Source: Pseudomonadota bacterium (GTDB lineage: Bacteria; Desulfobacterota; Desulfobulbia; Desulfobulbales; JAGXFP01). Taken from it: a DNA stretch of 64,000 nt. The translations under genes were made by a program, and so were the position numbers. Under the pieces are notes generated by a model, which was not told where the DNA came from, ran no database searches, and was given only the letters and a program-made list of their open reading frames with translations. The DNA is taken from contig JAHJAA010000089.1 in the NCBI GenBank assembly GCA_018814305.1, positions 17,533 to 81,532 on the forward strand, given 5' to 3'. Shown here piece by piece: positions 1-8,838 of this stretch; position 1 is the stretch's first letter, and every line of letters starts with the position of its first letter.

Positions 1-1
1 G

Positions 2-238
2 GATTACACCGCCATTGGCGACACCGTCAATATCGGGGCCAGGCTCTGCGGCGCCGCTGGAACCGGGGAAATCATCCTCAGTGCACCTATCTTCCAAACC
101 CTTGAACTCTCACTCCAAGAACAGTTCAGCCAGACCAGAACCCTCCAACTCAAAGGGAAGGATACGGCTTTTAACGTTTACTTTCGTAAAGACCAGGCCC
201 TAACAAAACCGACGGAAGGCCATGGAACAACTGCTTGA
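2..238 (+). CDS. Class III adenylate/guanylate cyclase, C-terminal end (partial)
   Basis: The reading frame is open from the window edge and ends at a TGA at 236-238. The fragment opens with DYTAIGDTVNIGARL, the C-terminal catalytic motif of class III nucleotide cyclases. The Asn and Arg four residues apart in VNIGAR are the transition-state pair that contacts the triphosphate and ribose. It then runs through the usual final beta strand (LQLKGKDTAFNVYF) to a short tail. The protein would make cAMP or cGMP from a nucleoside triphosphate; the substrate cannot be told because the specificity residues lie outside the window. The last 17 bases overlap the start of the downstream CcsA-like gene, so the two are probably co-transcribed. 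N-terminal sensor domains are not visible. Confidence 0.85.
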   Translation, partial: DYTAIGDTVNIGARLCGAAGTGEIILSAPIFQTLELSLQEQFSQTRTLQLKGKDTAFNVYFRKDQALTKPTEGHGTTA

Positions 239-1253
239 TCTGACCATATACCGGTCAGGTGGACATTGGCTGCTCGTGACCATCACCGCACTTTCCGTGC
301 TCCTTGGCATCGGTGGGGTCTTTAACCTCTTCCGGACCGAACCCCTTCGCCAGAAAGAACTCCTCCGGCTCCTCACCCTGATCAACCTTCTCTTTGTCGG
401 CGGATTCCTGATGATCGGCTGGCTGCACTGGAGCATCCACCAGAACCTGCCCTTAAATCTCTCGCCCCGGCTGGCCGAATGGTTGAACCAGCAGTTGGGG
501 GCCGCCAATACCGGCGCGGCCTACGGCCTGCCCCTCTATAATCCCCAAGCCCCGCCCCGATATAGCATTCCCCTGTGGATCGAACATGAAAAATACTATT
601 TCTGGTTCCTCTGCTTCAGCCTGCTGGCCCAGGCAACCTGGGGGATGCTGGTCAACCACCGCTTCCGGGGGGCAGTCCAGCTGGTCATCGCGATCCAGGG
701 GGTTATTCTGCTGGCCGTCGCCGACCCCTTTGCCGAACCACTCCCCAAATTCTTCACGGAAATCACCCCATGGTTCACCGTAGATGTAGGCCCCATGGCC
801 AAGGCCGGGATGTTCATGAAACTCTATCCCCGGATGATCTTCTACTACAATGCCCATTACATGTGGCTCCACCCGCCCATGCTCTTCCTGGCCTATGCCT
901 GCATCACCCTTACCTTTCTCGCCTCATGCTTCATGCTGGTCCGGCGTGATCCCCCCATTGAAAAACTGGGCTACAGTGCCGCCAAACTCGGCTACCTGAT
1001 GCTTACCCTGGGCATGCTCCTGGGATATCCCTGGGCGCTTCAGGCCTGGGGCCCCAACTGGTGGTGGGATCCCAAGATCGGCAGCTCGATCATGATGTGG
1101 ATGGTCTACAGCGGCTATCTCCACACCCGGCTCTATGCCAACAAACCAGCCATGTGGTATTTCTCCTCGCTCCTGGGAATCCTCTGTTTTGTTGCCATGA
1201 TTTATACCTTTCTGGCCTCCTTTCTCTTCCCCGGGGAGCATACGTTTCAGTAG
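222..1253 (+). CDS. Cytochrome c assembly protein, CcsA/CcmC-like
   Basis: This is a 343-residue polytopic membrane protein with about eight hydrophobic segments. The haem-handling signature of the CcmC/CcmF/CcsA superfamily is present as the tryptophan-rich WWD motif WGPNWWWDPK (about residues 276-285), followed by a conserved His at 301. A second candidate haem-ligand His pair lies in HYMWLHP at about 212-218. Members present haem on the periplasmic side for covalent attachment to apocytochromes c. The ATG at 222 overlaps the preceding cyclase. No CcsB/ResB or other ccm gene is visible in the window, so partner genes must lie elsewhere or upstream. A rho-independent terminator follows at 1356-1399. 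The family call is firm; the exact subfamily is less sure. Confidence 0.85.
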   Translation: MEQLLDLTIYRSGGHWLLVTITALSVLLGIGGVFNLFRTEPLRQKELLRLLTLINLLFVGGFLMIGWLHWSIHQNLPLNLSPRLAEWLNQQLGAANTGAAYGLPLYNPQAPPRYSIPLWIEHEKYYFWFLCFSLLAQATWGMLVNHRFRGAVQLVIAIQGVILLAVADPFAEPLPKFFTEITPWFTVDVGPMAKAGMFMKLYPRMIFYYNAHYMWLHPPMLFLAYACITLTFLASCFMLVRRDPPIEKLGYSAAKLGYLMLTLGMLLGYPWALQAWGPNWWWDPKIGSSIMMWMVYSGYLHTRLYANKPAMWYFSSLLGILCFVAMIYTFLASFLFPGEHTFQ

Positions 1254-1636
1254 CTCGGGCTCCTGATGTCTTCTGCCCAACAAAACCTGTCGCCTCCAGG
1301 TGCTATACTATCAGGCATATCGTTGATTTCAGAAGTTACGTTGACCCTGGAAATAAAAAGGCAACCTGAGGGAGATTGAATCCTCGGTCGCCTTTTTTTG
1401 TTGCGGTGAAGGGGTGTTTGTCTTTCACGTTAGGCTTTGTAGGACAAAGGATGACAGGTTTATGGGGCAAAAACTGACATGACAAAAGGGTGGGTATCGG
1501 ATATAAAATGTCTTCAAGCTGATTATTTACTTAATGATTTGATAATGCGGAGTAAGGAGTGCCTTTGTCATTCATTACTCCTTGCTATTTTGCCGCAGTC
1601 ATTCAACCCCTTAGGGGGAGTGCAAAGGGGGGAAAG
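1254..1636. other. Intergenic region with terminator and leader of the caspase gene
   Basis: No gene is supported in this 383-base stretch. It holds the terminator at 1356-1399 and then an AT-richer leader. A GTG at 1559 would extend the next gene in frame, but its extra 26 residues do not look like a signal peptide and were not accepted. Confidence 0.6.
1356..1399 (+). terminator. Rho-independent terminator after the CcsA-like gene
   Basis: An A-run leads into an imperfect GC-rich inverted repeat (GGCAACCTGAGG with TCCTCGGTCGCC), which is followed by seven T residues. It lies about 100 bases downstream of the CcsA-like stop codon. Confidence 0.75.
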
Positions 1637-2896
1637 TTGAAAAGAAAACGAAAGATTTCAGTGTTGTCTTTGGTTTCTGTCCTCATGCTGACACTGAGCA
1701 CAGGGGTGGGATATTCATCGGATTGTGATACTGCCAACCGGCTCGCAATGGAGGCGGGTAAAATTGTCAGAACCAATCCTGCCGGCGCTGAGATAAAATT
1801 ATCTGATGCTGTCGCAATCTGTCCCGAGAGTACGGCCCTGCTCTATAACCTGGCCGTAACCTATTACAAGATGGGTCGATTTCCGGACGCACAATACCAG
1901 CTTGAAAAAGCCGTGCGTAAGGACCCTCAGTTTGCCAAGGCGTTGAATGCCCTGGCCTCTGTGATCCTGGCCGATGAAAACGGTGATCAGGCCCGGGCAG
2001 AGGAACTGGCCCGGCGTGCGGTGGCCCTGGAACCATCCAACCTGAAATTTCAGGACACTCTGGCCAAGTCCATTATTAATGTTGATGAACCGCCAGTTAC
2101 GGGTCAGTTCAAACCCAACGCTGTGGCAGTGGTCATCGGCAATCGGGACTATAAAAATTCCCATGTCCCTGCCGTTGATTATGCGGCAAACGATGCCGCT
2201 GTTATCCGTCAGTACCTGATCAAGACCATGGGGTTCAACGAGCGAAATATCATCTATTACCAGAACGCCAGCAAGATGGATTTATCAAAGGTGTTCGGGG
2301 TGTCGGATGATTATCGAGGTGAGCTTTATTCCCGGCTCAAACAGGGAAAGTCTGATGTCTTTCTCTTCTATTCCGGTCATGGCGCCCCGGATCCAAACAC
2401 CAATCAGGTCTTTCTACTGCCCACCGATGCCGATCCCGAGTCCATCAAAATTACCGGCTTTTCCCTTGACCTGCTGTATGCCAACCTGGCGAAAATCGGT
2501 GAGGCCAAGGATGTACAAAGCATGACCGTGGTTTTTGATGCCTGTTTCAGTGGTCTTTCCAATTCTGCGCCGGTCATTGCCAACGCCAGTTCCCTCGGGA
2601 TCAGGCCTAAGCTCCCGGTCTTTTCCCTGCCCAATGCGGCGGTCATCACCAGTTCATCCGGGAACCAGATCAGTTCCTGGTATAAAGAAAAACAGCATGG
2701 CCTGTTCACGTATTTCTTCCTGAAAAGCATCAAGGACACCGTGAAGAAAGGGAAGTCCCTGACCGTGGGAGACATCCGGGCAAACATGCTGGATACCAGC
2801 ATTGTGAATGAATACGCTTTCCGACTTTATAAACGGGAGCAGACCCCTGAGATTGTCGGCAAGATGGATACCGTCCTGGTAGAAGCAGAAAAATAA
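1637..2896 (+). CDS. Secreted TPR-caspase family (C14) protein
   Basis: I place the start at the TTG at 1637 because a purine-rich AAAGGGGGGAAAG lies directly before it and translation then begins with a basic n-region and a hydrophobic signal peptide ending near YSSDC. The mature part has two to three TPR helical pairs (about residues 60-145) and then a C14 caspase-like domain starting at AVAVVIGNRDY. The catalytic dyad is His248 in YSGHGAP and Cys303 in VVFDACFSG. Family members cleave after basic or acidic residues, or act as scaffolds; the substrate is unknown. The next gene encodes a small secreted glycine-rich protein and the third a large lipoprotein, so this looks like an envelope-associated operon. 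The GTG at 1559 is an alternative start. Confidence 0.85.
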   Translation: MKRKRKISVLSLVSVLMLTLSTGVGYSSDCDTANRLAMEAGKIVRTNPAGAEIKLSDAVAICPESTALLYNLAVTYYKMGRFPDAQYQLEKAVRKDPQFAKALNALASVILADENGDQARAEELARRAVALEPSNLKFQDTLAKSIINVDEPPVTGQFKPNAVAVVIGNRDYKNSHVPAVDYAANDAAVIRQYLIKTMGFNERNIIYYQNASKMDLSKVFGVSDDYRGELYSRLKQGKSDVFLFYSGHGAPDPNTNQVFLLPTDADPESIKITGFSLDLLYANLAKIGEAKDVQSMTVVFDACFSGLSNSAPVIANASSLGIRPKLPVFSLPNAAVITSSSGNQISSWYKEKQHGLFTYFFLKSIKDTVKKGKSLTVGDIRANMLDTSIVNEYAFRLYKREQTPEIVGKMDTVLVEAEK

Positions 2897-2946
2897 GAGT
2901 CTGTAGTTAACTGTAGACCGCCAATCCTTATAGCAAGGAAAACCCC

Positions 2947-3282
2947 ATGAAAAAAATCCTCTCATGCCTGTGCTGCTGGCTGGTCCTGGCCTCTTTTTTA
3001 CCGTCTCCGGCCATGGCGGAATTTGATGAAGATTTTGAAGCCGTAGAAAAAAGTCTTCTCAAAAAGCAGCCTGAAAATCAACTGTCTCCCCCATTACTAG
3101 AAGAAGAGCTGCCTCCCCCCGTGGTCCAAAATGCAAAGAAAGATGATGGTGGCTCCAACTGGCTCTGGTGGACCCTAGGCGTCCTGGCTGTTGGTGGTGT
3201 AGCCGCAGCCGCTGGTGGCGGTGGTGGTGGCGGTGGAAGCAGCAGCAATAGCGGCACGACTTCAATGAGCGTCAGTTGGTAG
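2947..3282 (+). CDS. Small secreted protein with glycine-rich tail
   Basis: This 111-residue protein has an n-terminal Lys-Lys and a clear signal peptide cleaved near AMA-EFDED. An acidic, proline-containing middle is followed by a hydrophobic segment (WLWWTLGVLAVGGVAAAA) that runs into eight consecutive glycines and a Ser-rich tail. The layout suggests a protein anchored in a membrane by one C-terminal segment, or a glycine zipper-type periplasmic protein. No family is recognised. It lies 50 bases after the caspase-like gene and 20 bases before the lipoprotein gene, so it probably belongs to the same operon. Function unknown. Confidence 0.7.
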   Translation: MKKILSCLCCWLVLASFLPSPAMAEFDEDFEAVEKSLLKKQPENQLSPPLLEEELPPPVVQNAKKDDGGSNWLWWTLGVLAVGGVAAAAGGGGGGGGSSSNSGTTSMSVSW

Positions 3283-3301
3283 TAGGAAAGGACGAAAGGT
3301 T

Positions 3302-5056
3302 ATGAGAATGAAGAATACACTGTCAATGAGCGTGAAACTTATATTCGTTTTTCTGAGCCTGCTTCTTGCCTCCTGTGGTGGCGGAGTCGAACACTCTTCT
3401 TCATCAGGGGAAACCGTTGGCATGACCATGCGATTGGTCTGGGAGGATGGCGGAGGATCAGTGTCTCGCGCAGTCACCACCCCTCGCTCTGCTCCGTCCG
3501 GGGTTGTCACAGTGCGCTGTCGGGTGACCGGTTCTGGTATGAACGAGATCGTCAGTGATTTTGCCGCTTCGGCCGGTTCCGGGGTGATTCCCGAAGTTCC
3601 GGTTGGGGCTGACCGGGTATTAGCTGTCCAGGGGATGGATAGCGCGCAGAATGTCATCTACCAGGGTGGCCAGTCAGGGATCAATTTGGTCTCAGGCCAG
3701 CCCTATGATTGTGGTGTGATCACTATGACATCGGTGGGAGGCTCTACATCGACGACAACAACTCAAACCCAAATTACCACCACAACTCAAGCTCCAATTA
3801 CTACAACAACTTCATCGACAACCACAACCACACTTTTTCACGACAACACGTTTATACAGAATGGCCTTGTCGCCTATTATCCATTTGATGGGAATGCGAA
3901 TGATGAAAGTGGTAATGGGAATAATGGGACGGTAAGAGGCGCAATGCTTACAGCGGATAGATTTGGAAATCCAAATAGCGCTTATAGTTTTGATGGGACG
4001 AGTGGCTATATTGAGATTCAAGATAGTACTTCCCTTGCACTAACTCCAGACTTCTCTATCTCCCTTTGGTTTAATAATTATAGTGATACCGATAGGGGGC
4101 GGTTGCTGACCAAGGGAACAGACTATGATAGAAATTTTCATGTTTTTTGGGAAACAGCGGCTGGGGAAAGTTGTGCTCCTAATACAATATGGGCTAATAT
4201 TTCCACTGCTGGTGTTTGCTCAAATGTTCTCTCCTTGAATACGTGGTATCACGTTACCTTTGTTGTTAAAGGTGGAAGTTTTTTAAATATATATATTGAT
4301 GGTTTATTGCATGGTTCACTGAATACTGCCTCAGTTCCTGACATTACTTCGCAGCCTTTGCTGATAGGAGCATATCCAGGTCCCAGGCAATTTTTCGAGG
4401 GTACCATTGACGACATCCGCATATACAATAGAGCGCTGAACTCTTATGAAATTCTGACGCTATCGAGTCAAGGGGAAGCCTCTTTTCCCGAAACAGTCTC
4501 TTCAGTTGGTCAAGTGTGGATGGATCGGAACTTGGGTGCCTCTGATATAGCCACCAGTTTTGATGATTCGGCAGCCTATGGCGATCTATACCAATGGGGC
4601 CGGGGAGCAGATGGTCATCAACTTAGGACAAGTTCCACAACTTCAACTACCAGTTTGTACGATGATCCTGGTCATGGGAATTTTATCACTATTGACAGAC
4701 ACCCTTACGATTGGTTGGTTGTGCAAAATGATCTGTTGTGGCAGGGTCTGTCAGGTATCAACAATCCCTGTCCTGCCGGGTTCCGACTGCCCACAGAAAC
4801 AGAATTAGATACAGAAAGAACATCTTGGGTGATTAACGATTCACGTGGTGCTTTTGCCTCCCCCTTAAGACTGCCTTCGGCAGGTTACCGCAGCGTCTTC
4901 GATGGGGCTCTGAAATTCAGCCCCAGCCCCGGACACTACTGGAGCAGCACGGTCAGCGGAACACATGCGATGACATTGGACTTCGACAATGGCAGCTCAG
5001 TAATGTTTGAGACCAACCGTGCTTACGGTATCAGTGTCCGTTGTATCAAAGATTGA
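3302..5056 (+). CDS. Lipoprotein with LamG and FISUMP domains
   Basis: The 584-residue product starts with a type II signal peptide whose lipobox LLAS-C places the lipidated Cys at residue 25. An Ig-like region follows, then a Thr/Gln/Ser-rich linker (about residues 145-180). Next comes a concanavalin A-like LamG domain (GLVAYYPFDGNANDESGNG through the DDIRIYNRAL motif). The C-terminal FISUMP-type domain is marked by VWMDRNLGAS, NPCPAGFRLPT, YWSST and a final VRCIKD. LamG domains bind glycans or proteins; FISUMP is a secreted-protein domain of unknown role. The LamG region is visibly AT-richer than its flanks, which hints at a more recent acquisition of that module. A surface adhesin or binding role is inferred. 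Confidence 0.85.
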   Translation: MRMKNTLSMSVKLIFVFLSLLLASCGGGVEHSSSSGETVGMTMRLVWEDGGGSVSRAVTTPRSAPSGVVTVRCRVTGSGMNEIVSDFAASAGSGVIPEVPVGADRVLAVQGMDSAQNVIYQGGQSGINLVSGQPYDCGVITMTSVGGSTSTTTTQTQITTTTQAPITTTTSSTTTTTLFHDNTFIQNGLVAYYPFDGNANDESGNGNNGTVRGAMLTADRFGNPNSAYSFDGTSGYIEIQDSTSLALTPDFSISLWFNNYSDTDRGRLLTKGTDYDRNFHVFWETAAGESCAPNTIWANISTAGVCSNVLSLNTWYHVTFVVKGGSFLNIYIDGLLHGSLNTASVPDITSQPLLIGAYPGPRQFFEGTIDDIRIYNRALNSYEILTLSSQGEASFPETVSSVGQVWMDRNLGASDIATSFDDSAAYGDLYQWGRGADGHQLRTSSTTSTTSLYDDPGHGNFITIDRHPYDWLVVQNDLLWQGLSGINNPCPAGFRLPTETELDTERTSWVINDSRGAFASPLRLPSAGYRSVFDGALKFSPSPGHYWSSTVSGTHAMTLDFDNGSSVMFETNRAYGISVRCIKD

Positions 5057-5090
5057 ATGTGACCAAAATTAAGTTTGTAAAGGGGTGTAA

Positions 5091-5114
5091 AGGGGGACAT
5101 CCTATACTCCCCCT
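5091..5114. terminator. Possible weak bidirectional terminator
   Basis: A seven-base perfect stem (AGGGGGA with TCCCCCT) with a ten-base loop lies between the convergent lipoprotein and ATPase genes. It has no good T-run on either side, so termination is only suggested by position. Confidence 0.35.
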
Positions 5115-5226
5115 ATCAACAAATAAAAAAATCTATTAAATCAGTAACTTGAAGATTTAGCTCTTTCGCGAACGAACCACAGCAGCGTCCTTCTCTCTGG
5201 ATGAATGCGGACCGGCAAGATTTGCA

Positions 5227-6462
5227 TCAATACAGATACCCAAAAAGCCAAAGCGGAATCCGGCCCCCCTGGCCTATCTCGATATTATCCAGCGCCAGCC
5301 AAGCGTTCTCAATATTTTTGAGCTGGCTGTTGTCTTTATTTTTGCCCCCTATCTCGAAGGTAATGGTGCCATCCACCAGAAAATCCCCTCTGGCCGGGAC
5401 GGATACGCTGTGGCTAACCAGGAGCATGTTCAGGAAGAAGGTCTCCCGCACAGCGCCGCTGTCCGGGGCCTTGCCTCCTGCCAAGGTGTAATAGAGGTTG
5501 GGATTGTTCAGATAGATCTTTTCCGGTTTTTCCATCTCCCGCAGCCCTTTGCCACTTCGGCTAGCGGTAAGAATTATCCCAGCGTCCTCCAGGTGTTTAA
5601 GGTAGGTTTTTAGCGTCCGCTCGTCCCCGATTCCTAGCAGATTTTTTAGCTTTTTCAGGTCCGGGGTGAAGGGGACCAGGGATGAAATGATCGCCAGGAG
5701 TCGTTCAATTTTCTTGATACTCGAACCATTCAGCGATTGATGAATGGCGAGGAGGTCGCCCTCAAGGGTGGTATGGACATTCTGTTCCAGTGTCATGTAG
5801 AACTGATTTTTATCTCCATACTCAGCGTAGTAGGGGTAATAGCCGCAGGCTAGATACTCCTTGAAAAGGGCAAGTACCTTCAAGCCCTTCTTCTCCAGCT
5901 CGACCACAATGGTGTCGGCGGCCTGCTGATGCCCGTTGATAATGGCATCAAGGGTCAGGTGGTCGAAATAGAGACCGCAATTCATACCGATATATTCACG
6001 AAACGACATGCCGTACATTCGGTAGACCAGAGCTCGTCGGCTCAAGTCGTGGCTGCCCTTGGTTATTTCGAGTGCCGAACTCCCCGACGCTATGATCTTC
6101 AAGTTGGGGAAGGTGTCGAAGATGCTCTTCAATTCCATGGACCACTCTGCATACTTGTGAATTTCATCAAAGCAGATGAGTTCGCCGCCAAGCTTGTAGA
6201 ATTCGTCGGCAATCTCATAGAGCGAGGTGCGGCCTACCAAGAAATGATCTGCTTGCAGATAGAGCGCCTTGCGACTGTAGAGGTCATCACCATACATGCC
6301 CAGCAGGTACTGAATCATGGCGGTTGTCTTGCCGATGCCCCGTTGCCCGATAATCACGGAAAATCGGTTAGTGAGGGCGTGATCCCGGAGGAAATAGCGC
6401 TTGAAGTCCCGGTTACGGACTCGGAGGAAGGTTTGGCTGAGAGAAAAGAGTTCGTCGAGCAT
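5227..6462 (-). CDS. AAA-type ATPase with DUF4143-like C-terminus
   Basis: The protein carries a Walker A GQRGIGKTT near its N-terminus and a Walker B-like ELICFDEIHKY, typical of the AAA_14 domain of prokaryotic ATP-binding proteins. The C-terminal half has a winged-helix-like segment (LGIGDERTLKTYLKHLEDAGII) followed by a DUF4143-type nuclease-like part (NNPNLYYTLAG, VRETFFLNML). Such stand-alone ATPases are common mobile accessory genes with no settled function. I chose the ATG at 6462 because GGAG lies six to seven bases upstream; an ATG at 6474 and a GTG at 6501 are alternatives without a ribosome-binding site. It is monocistronic and convergent with the lipoprotein gene. Confidence 0.85.
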   Translation of the reverse strand: MLDELFSLSQTFLRVRNRDFKRYFLRDHALTNRFSVIIGQRGIGKTTAMIQYLLGMYGDDLYSRKALYLQADHFLVGRTSLYEIADEFYKLGGELICFDEIHKYAEWSMELKSIFDTFPNLKIIASGSSALEITKGSHDLSRRALVYRMYGMSFREYIGMNCGLYFDHLTLDAIINGHQQAADTIVVELEKKGLKVLALFKEYLACGYYPYYAEYGDKNQFYMTLEQNVHTTLEGDLLAIHQSLNGSSIKKIERLLAIISSLVPFTPDLKKLKNLLGIGDERTLKTYLKHLEDAGIILTASRSGKGLREMEKPEKIYLNNPNLYYTLAGGKAPDSGAVRETFFLNMLLVSHSVSVPARGDFLVDGTITFEIGGKNKDNSQLKNIENAWLALDNIEIGQGGRIPLWLFGYLY

Positions 6463-6863
6463 GCTTGTCTCCATGTTAGTATTGAACTCCGATCGTATCA
6501 CGTGACAATTCGTAATGCAATCCTATTTAGAGGCTAACCTGGCTAACGCATTTATCTGTCCTTTAGTGGCAGGAAGTTTCCTTTCAAGAGGACGCTCGAT
6601 TAGAACAATACAGGAGGGTGTTTATCCCTTTTCGCGAACACTTTCGCCCTGGCTTTTTCCGCATGGAAATATTACACCTGAGTGGCGCGCTAATGCCATT
6701 TAAGATAGCCGAACATCTGATCCAGAGACTTACAAGCGCGGATTCATCCTTTGCGCCCTGTTCTTGTTTTTGCCTGAGTGGAAAATAATGCTGGCGTCTC
6801 TTAAGCCGATTATATATGGAACTGAAAGATCAGAGAACGAGTTCATAACTCAAGGGATGGCCG
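6463..6863. other. Intergenic stretch without recognisable gene
   Basis: Short frames here have no ribosome-binding sites or family signatures on either strand. It lies between divergent genes and must contain their promoters, but I cannot point to confident -35/-10 boxes. Confidence 0.5.
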
Positions 6864-7496
6864 ATGAAAACCAAAGGCTCGTATGATTTTTATCTGATTC
6901 TGGCGACCACCGTTATGCTGGCGGCAATTTCGGGGATCTGCCTCTGGGGGATGTTCGCCTTTAAGTTCGCCGGGATCCACGAACTGGCGCCGGCGGCCAA
7001 GATTGCCTGGCAGAACCGGATGAATACCCTGGTGGCCCCGTTCATCACCGGTCTCATCGTGCTGCTGGGGATCTGCGTACCCAAGCGACTTCTCCCCACC
7101 TCCTGGCTTAACCGCTTTGCCGCATTACTGCTGATTCTGACCTTCCTGACCAGCTGGCTGTTCGGGGTCAGGATCGCGCTGTTGGCCATCCTGACTGCCT
7201 CGCTCGCCCTGCAGCTCATTGTCCTCGTGCTGGCGATCAAGGGGAGTTCCTATCTCCACTTTGAGAAAAAAGGCTACTGGGCAAGGCTGGGCTCAACGCT
7301 TATCCACCTGGGCCTGGTCCTCTTTGTGCTGGACCTCTACTTCCATCGGTATCAAACCCTGCATCTCGCCCTCTTCTGGGTCACCACCGCAGCCACCGTT
7401 ATGGGCATGATCTTCTGCTTTTATGCTGAATCGGTGGTCAGACTCCTGACCGGGAGCAAGGATCCGGCCAACGAGGAGAGCTCTTCTTCCTCGTAA
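6864..7496 (+). CDS. Polytopic membrane protein of unknown function
   Basis: The 210-residue product has about six hydrophobic segments. The first is residues 10-33; then come a polar WQNRMNTLVAPF loop, a pair near 58-100, a pair near 105-125 and 145-160, and a last one near 168-190. It ends in an acidic, serine-rich cytoplasmic-type tail. I recognise no conserved catalytic motif. It stands alone and is convergent with the MFS gene, with only four bases between the stop codons. The start ATG is followed by MKTKGSYDF, a plausible cytoplasmic N-terminus. Confidence 0.7.
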   Translation: MKTKGSYDFYLILATTVMLAAISGICLWGMFAFKFAGIHELAPAAKIAWQNRMNTLVAPFITGLIVLLGICVPKRLLPTSWLNRFAALLLILTFLTSWLFGVRIALLAILTASLALQLIVLVLAIKGSSYLHFEKKGYWARLGSTLIHLGLVLFVLDLYFHRYQTLHLALFWVTTAATVMGMIFCFYAESVVRLLTGSKDPANEESSSSS

Positions 7497-7500
7497 AGTC

Positions 7501-8697
7501 TCAGCCGGTCGGCAGATCCTGGGGTAAAATCTGTGGTGATTTGGCGCCGGAGATGATCATCGTGGCCGGCAGGGTCAAGCCGAGAACCAGGACGCCGATC
7601 AACGGGAAGGTCCAGTGGAGACCGAGCCAGTCCGAGGTAAAACCGGCGCCAATGGCCCCGATAAAGACCCCGCCGCTCATGGCCAGATTGAAAACCCCCA
7701 TCATCGATCCCTGCCCATAACGCCGCCCCTCTTCCGTGGCCAAGGCCCCCAGGGTCGGCCAGATAATCGCCTCCCCACACCCAAGGACCACGAACAACCC
7801 AAGCAGCACCCAAAAATTTGCGGCCAACGGCACCAGGCACATAATCCCACTGATGATCAGACAACCGAACCGCAACAGACGAACCTTATCCAACCGATCG
7901 GCCAGCCTCCCAAAGGGGGTCTGAAGGACAGCATTGACCAGGGTCCGGGCCGCAATCACCACCCCGATCTGCAGGGCGGAGGCCCCAAACCATTGATGCA
8001 TCAACAGGGGCAGAAAGGCCATGGTCGGAACCATGATAATCATGGTTGCCAGCCGGGCCAGCAGGATCCCCGCCGTTCGGCGGCAACTCAACATGAGCAT
8101 AAGCGACCTGATCACTCCAATCCGCCCCCCCGGCTTGGTGACCGGGATCCCCAAGGTCGGCATCTGAAACAGGACCAGCAACAGGGCCAGACAACTGAGC
8201 CCCGCCATGACGTAAAAGGCCGAGGCCATCCCCCAGAGATCGGTACAGACTCCGCCGATCAGCGGGCCGCTGCCGATCCCGGTAAAGATGGCGACATTGA
8301 GCATCCCCATATAGCGGCCTTCCTGCCCAACCGGAGCCAGTTCACTGACATAGGCCATGGCCACCGGGACGATCATCGCCGAACCTACCCCGTGCAGCGT
8401 TCGAATCACAATCAAGCCGGCAACGGTGGTGGCAGCAGGCATCATCAAACCGACCACCGCATAGACCGCAAGACCGGAGAGCAGGAACCCCCGCCGCCCC
8501 CACCGATCGGAGAGATTACCGACAATGGGTTGGCAGAACCCCCGGCTTAACGAAAAGGCCGCGATGATCACCCCGAGGGCCAGTCCATTGGCCCCAAGGC
8601 TCTCGGCAAAGACCGGCATCACCGGCACGATGATCCCGATCCCCAGCAGGGCGGTAAAAACGGAAAGCAGCAGAATGATCAGAAGATGTCGTTGCAT
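7501..8697 (-). CDS. Major facilitator superfamily exporter
   Basis: This 398-residue protein has the twelve-helix pattern of MFS transporters. The loop 2-3 signature GNLSDRWGRRGFLLSG matches the classic G-x3-D-R-x-G-R-R motif A, and a degenerate copy in the second half (FGRLADRLDKVRLLR) supports the internal duplication. The N-terminal GIIVPVMPVFAESLGA resembles DHA1-type drug or metabolite efflux pumps. The substrate cannot be inferred. It is divergent from the thioesterase gene and convergent with the membrane protein gene. Length is normal for the family. Confidence 0.85.
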   Translation of the reverse strand: MQRHLLIILLLSVFTALLGIGIIVPVMPVFAESLGANGLALGVIIAAFSLSRGFCQPIVGNLSDRWGRRGFLLSGLAVYAVVGLMMPAATTVAGLIVIRTLHGVGSAMIVPVAMAYVSELAPVGQEGRYMGMLNVAIFTGIGSGPLIGGVCTDLWGMASAFYVMAGLSCLALLLVLFQMPTLGIPVTKPGGRIGVIRSLMLMLSCRRTAGILLARLATMIIMVPTMAFLPLLMHQWFGASALQIGVVIAARTLVNAVLQTPFGRLADRLDKVRLLRFGCLIISGIMCLVPLAANFWVLLGLFVVLGCGEAIIWPTLGALATEEGRRYGQGSMMGVFNLAMSGGVFIGAIGAGFTSDWLGLHWTFPLIGVLVLGLTLPATMIISGAKSPQILPQDLPTG

Positions 8698-8838
8698 GGT
8701 TTTGAAAATGGGGTTGCTTCGAATTTATGTGATTCGATATCTGGCCTGCCGCGTACTCGCCTTTACGGTTTTCTTCGGTTATACTCCCAGGCAACCCGCC
8801 CGCCCGGGCCCCCATAACCTTGAGGAGAACACGACAGG

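Noticed and set aside
7615..8550. 311-codon frame on the plus strand
   Set aside because: It lies wholly opposite the MFS gene and gives a Pro/Gln/Arg-rich product without domains.
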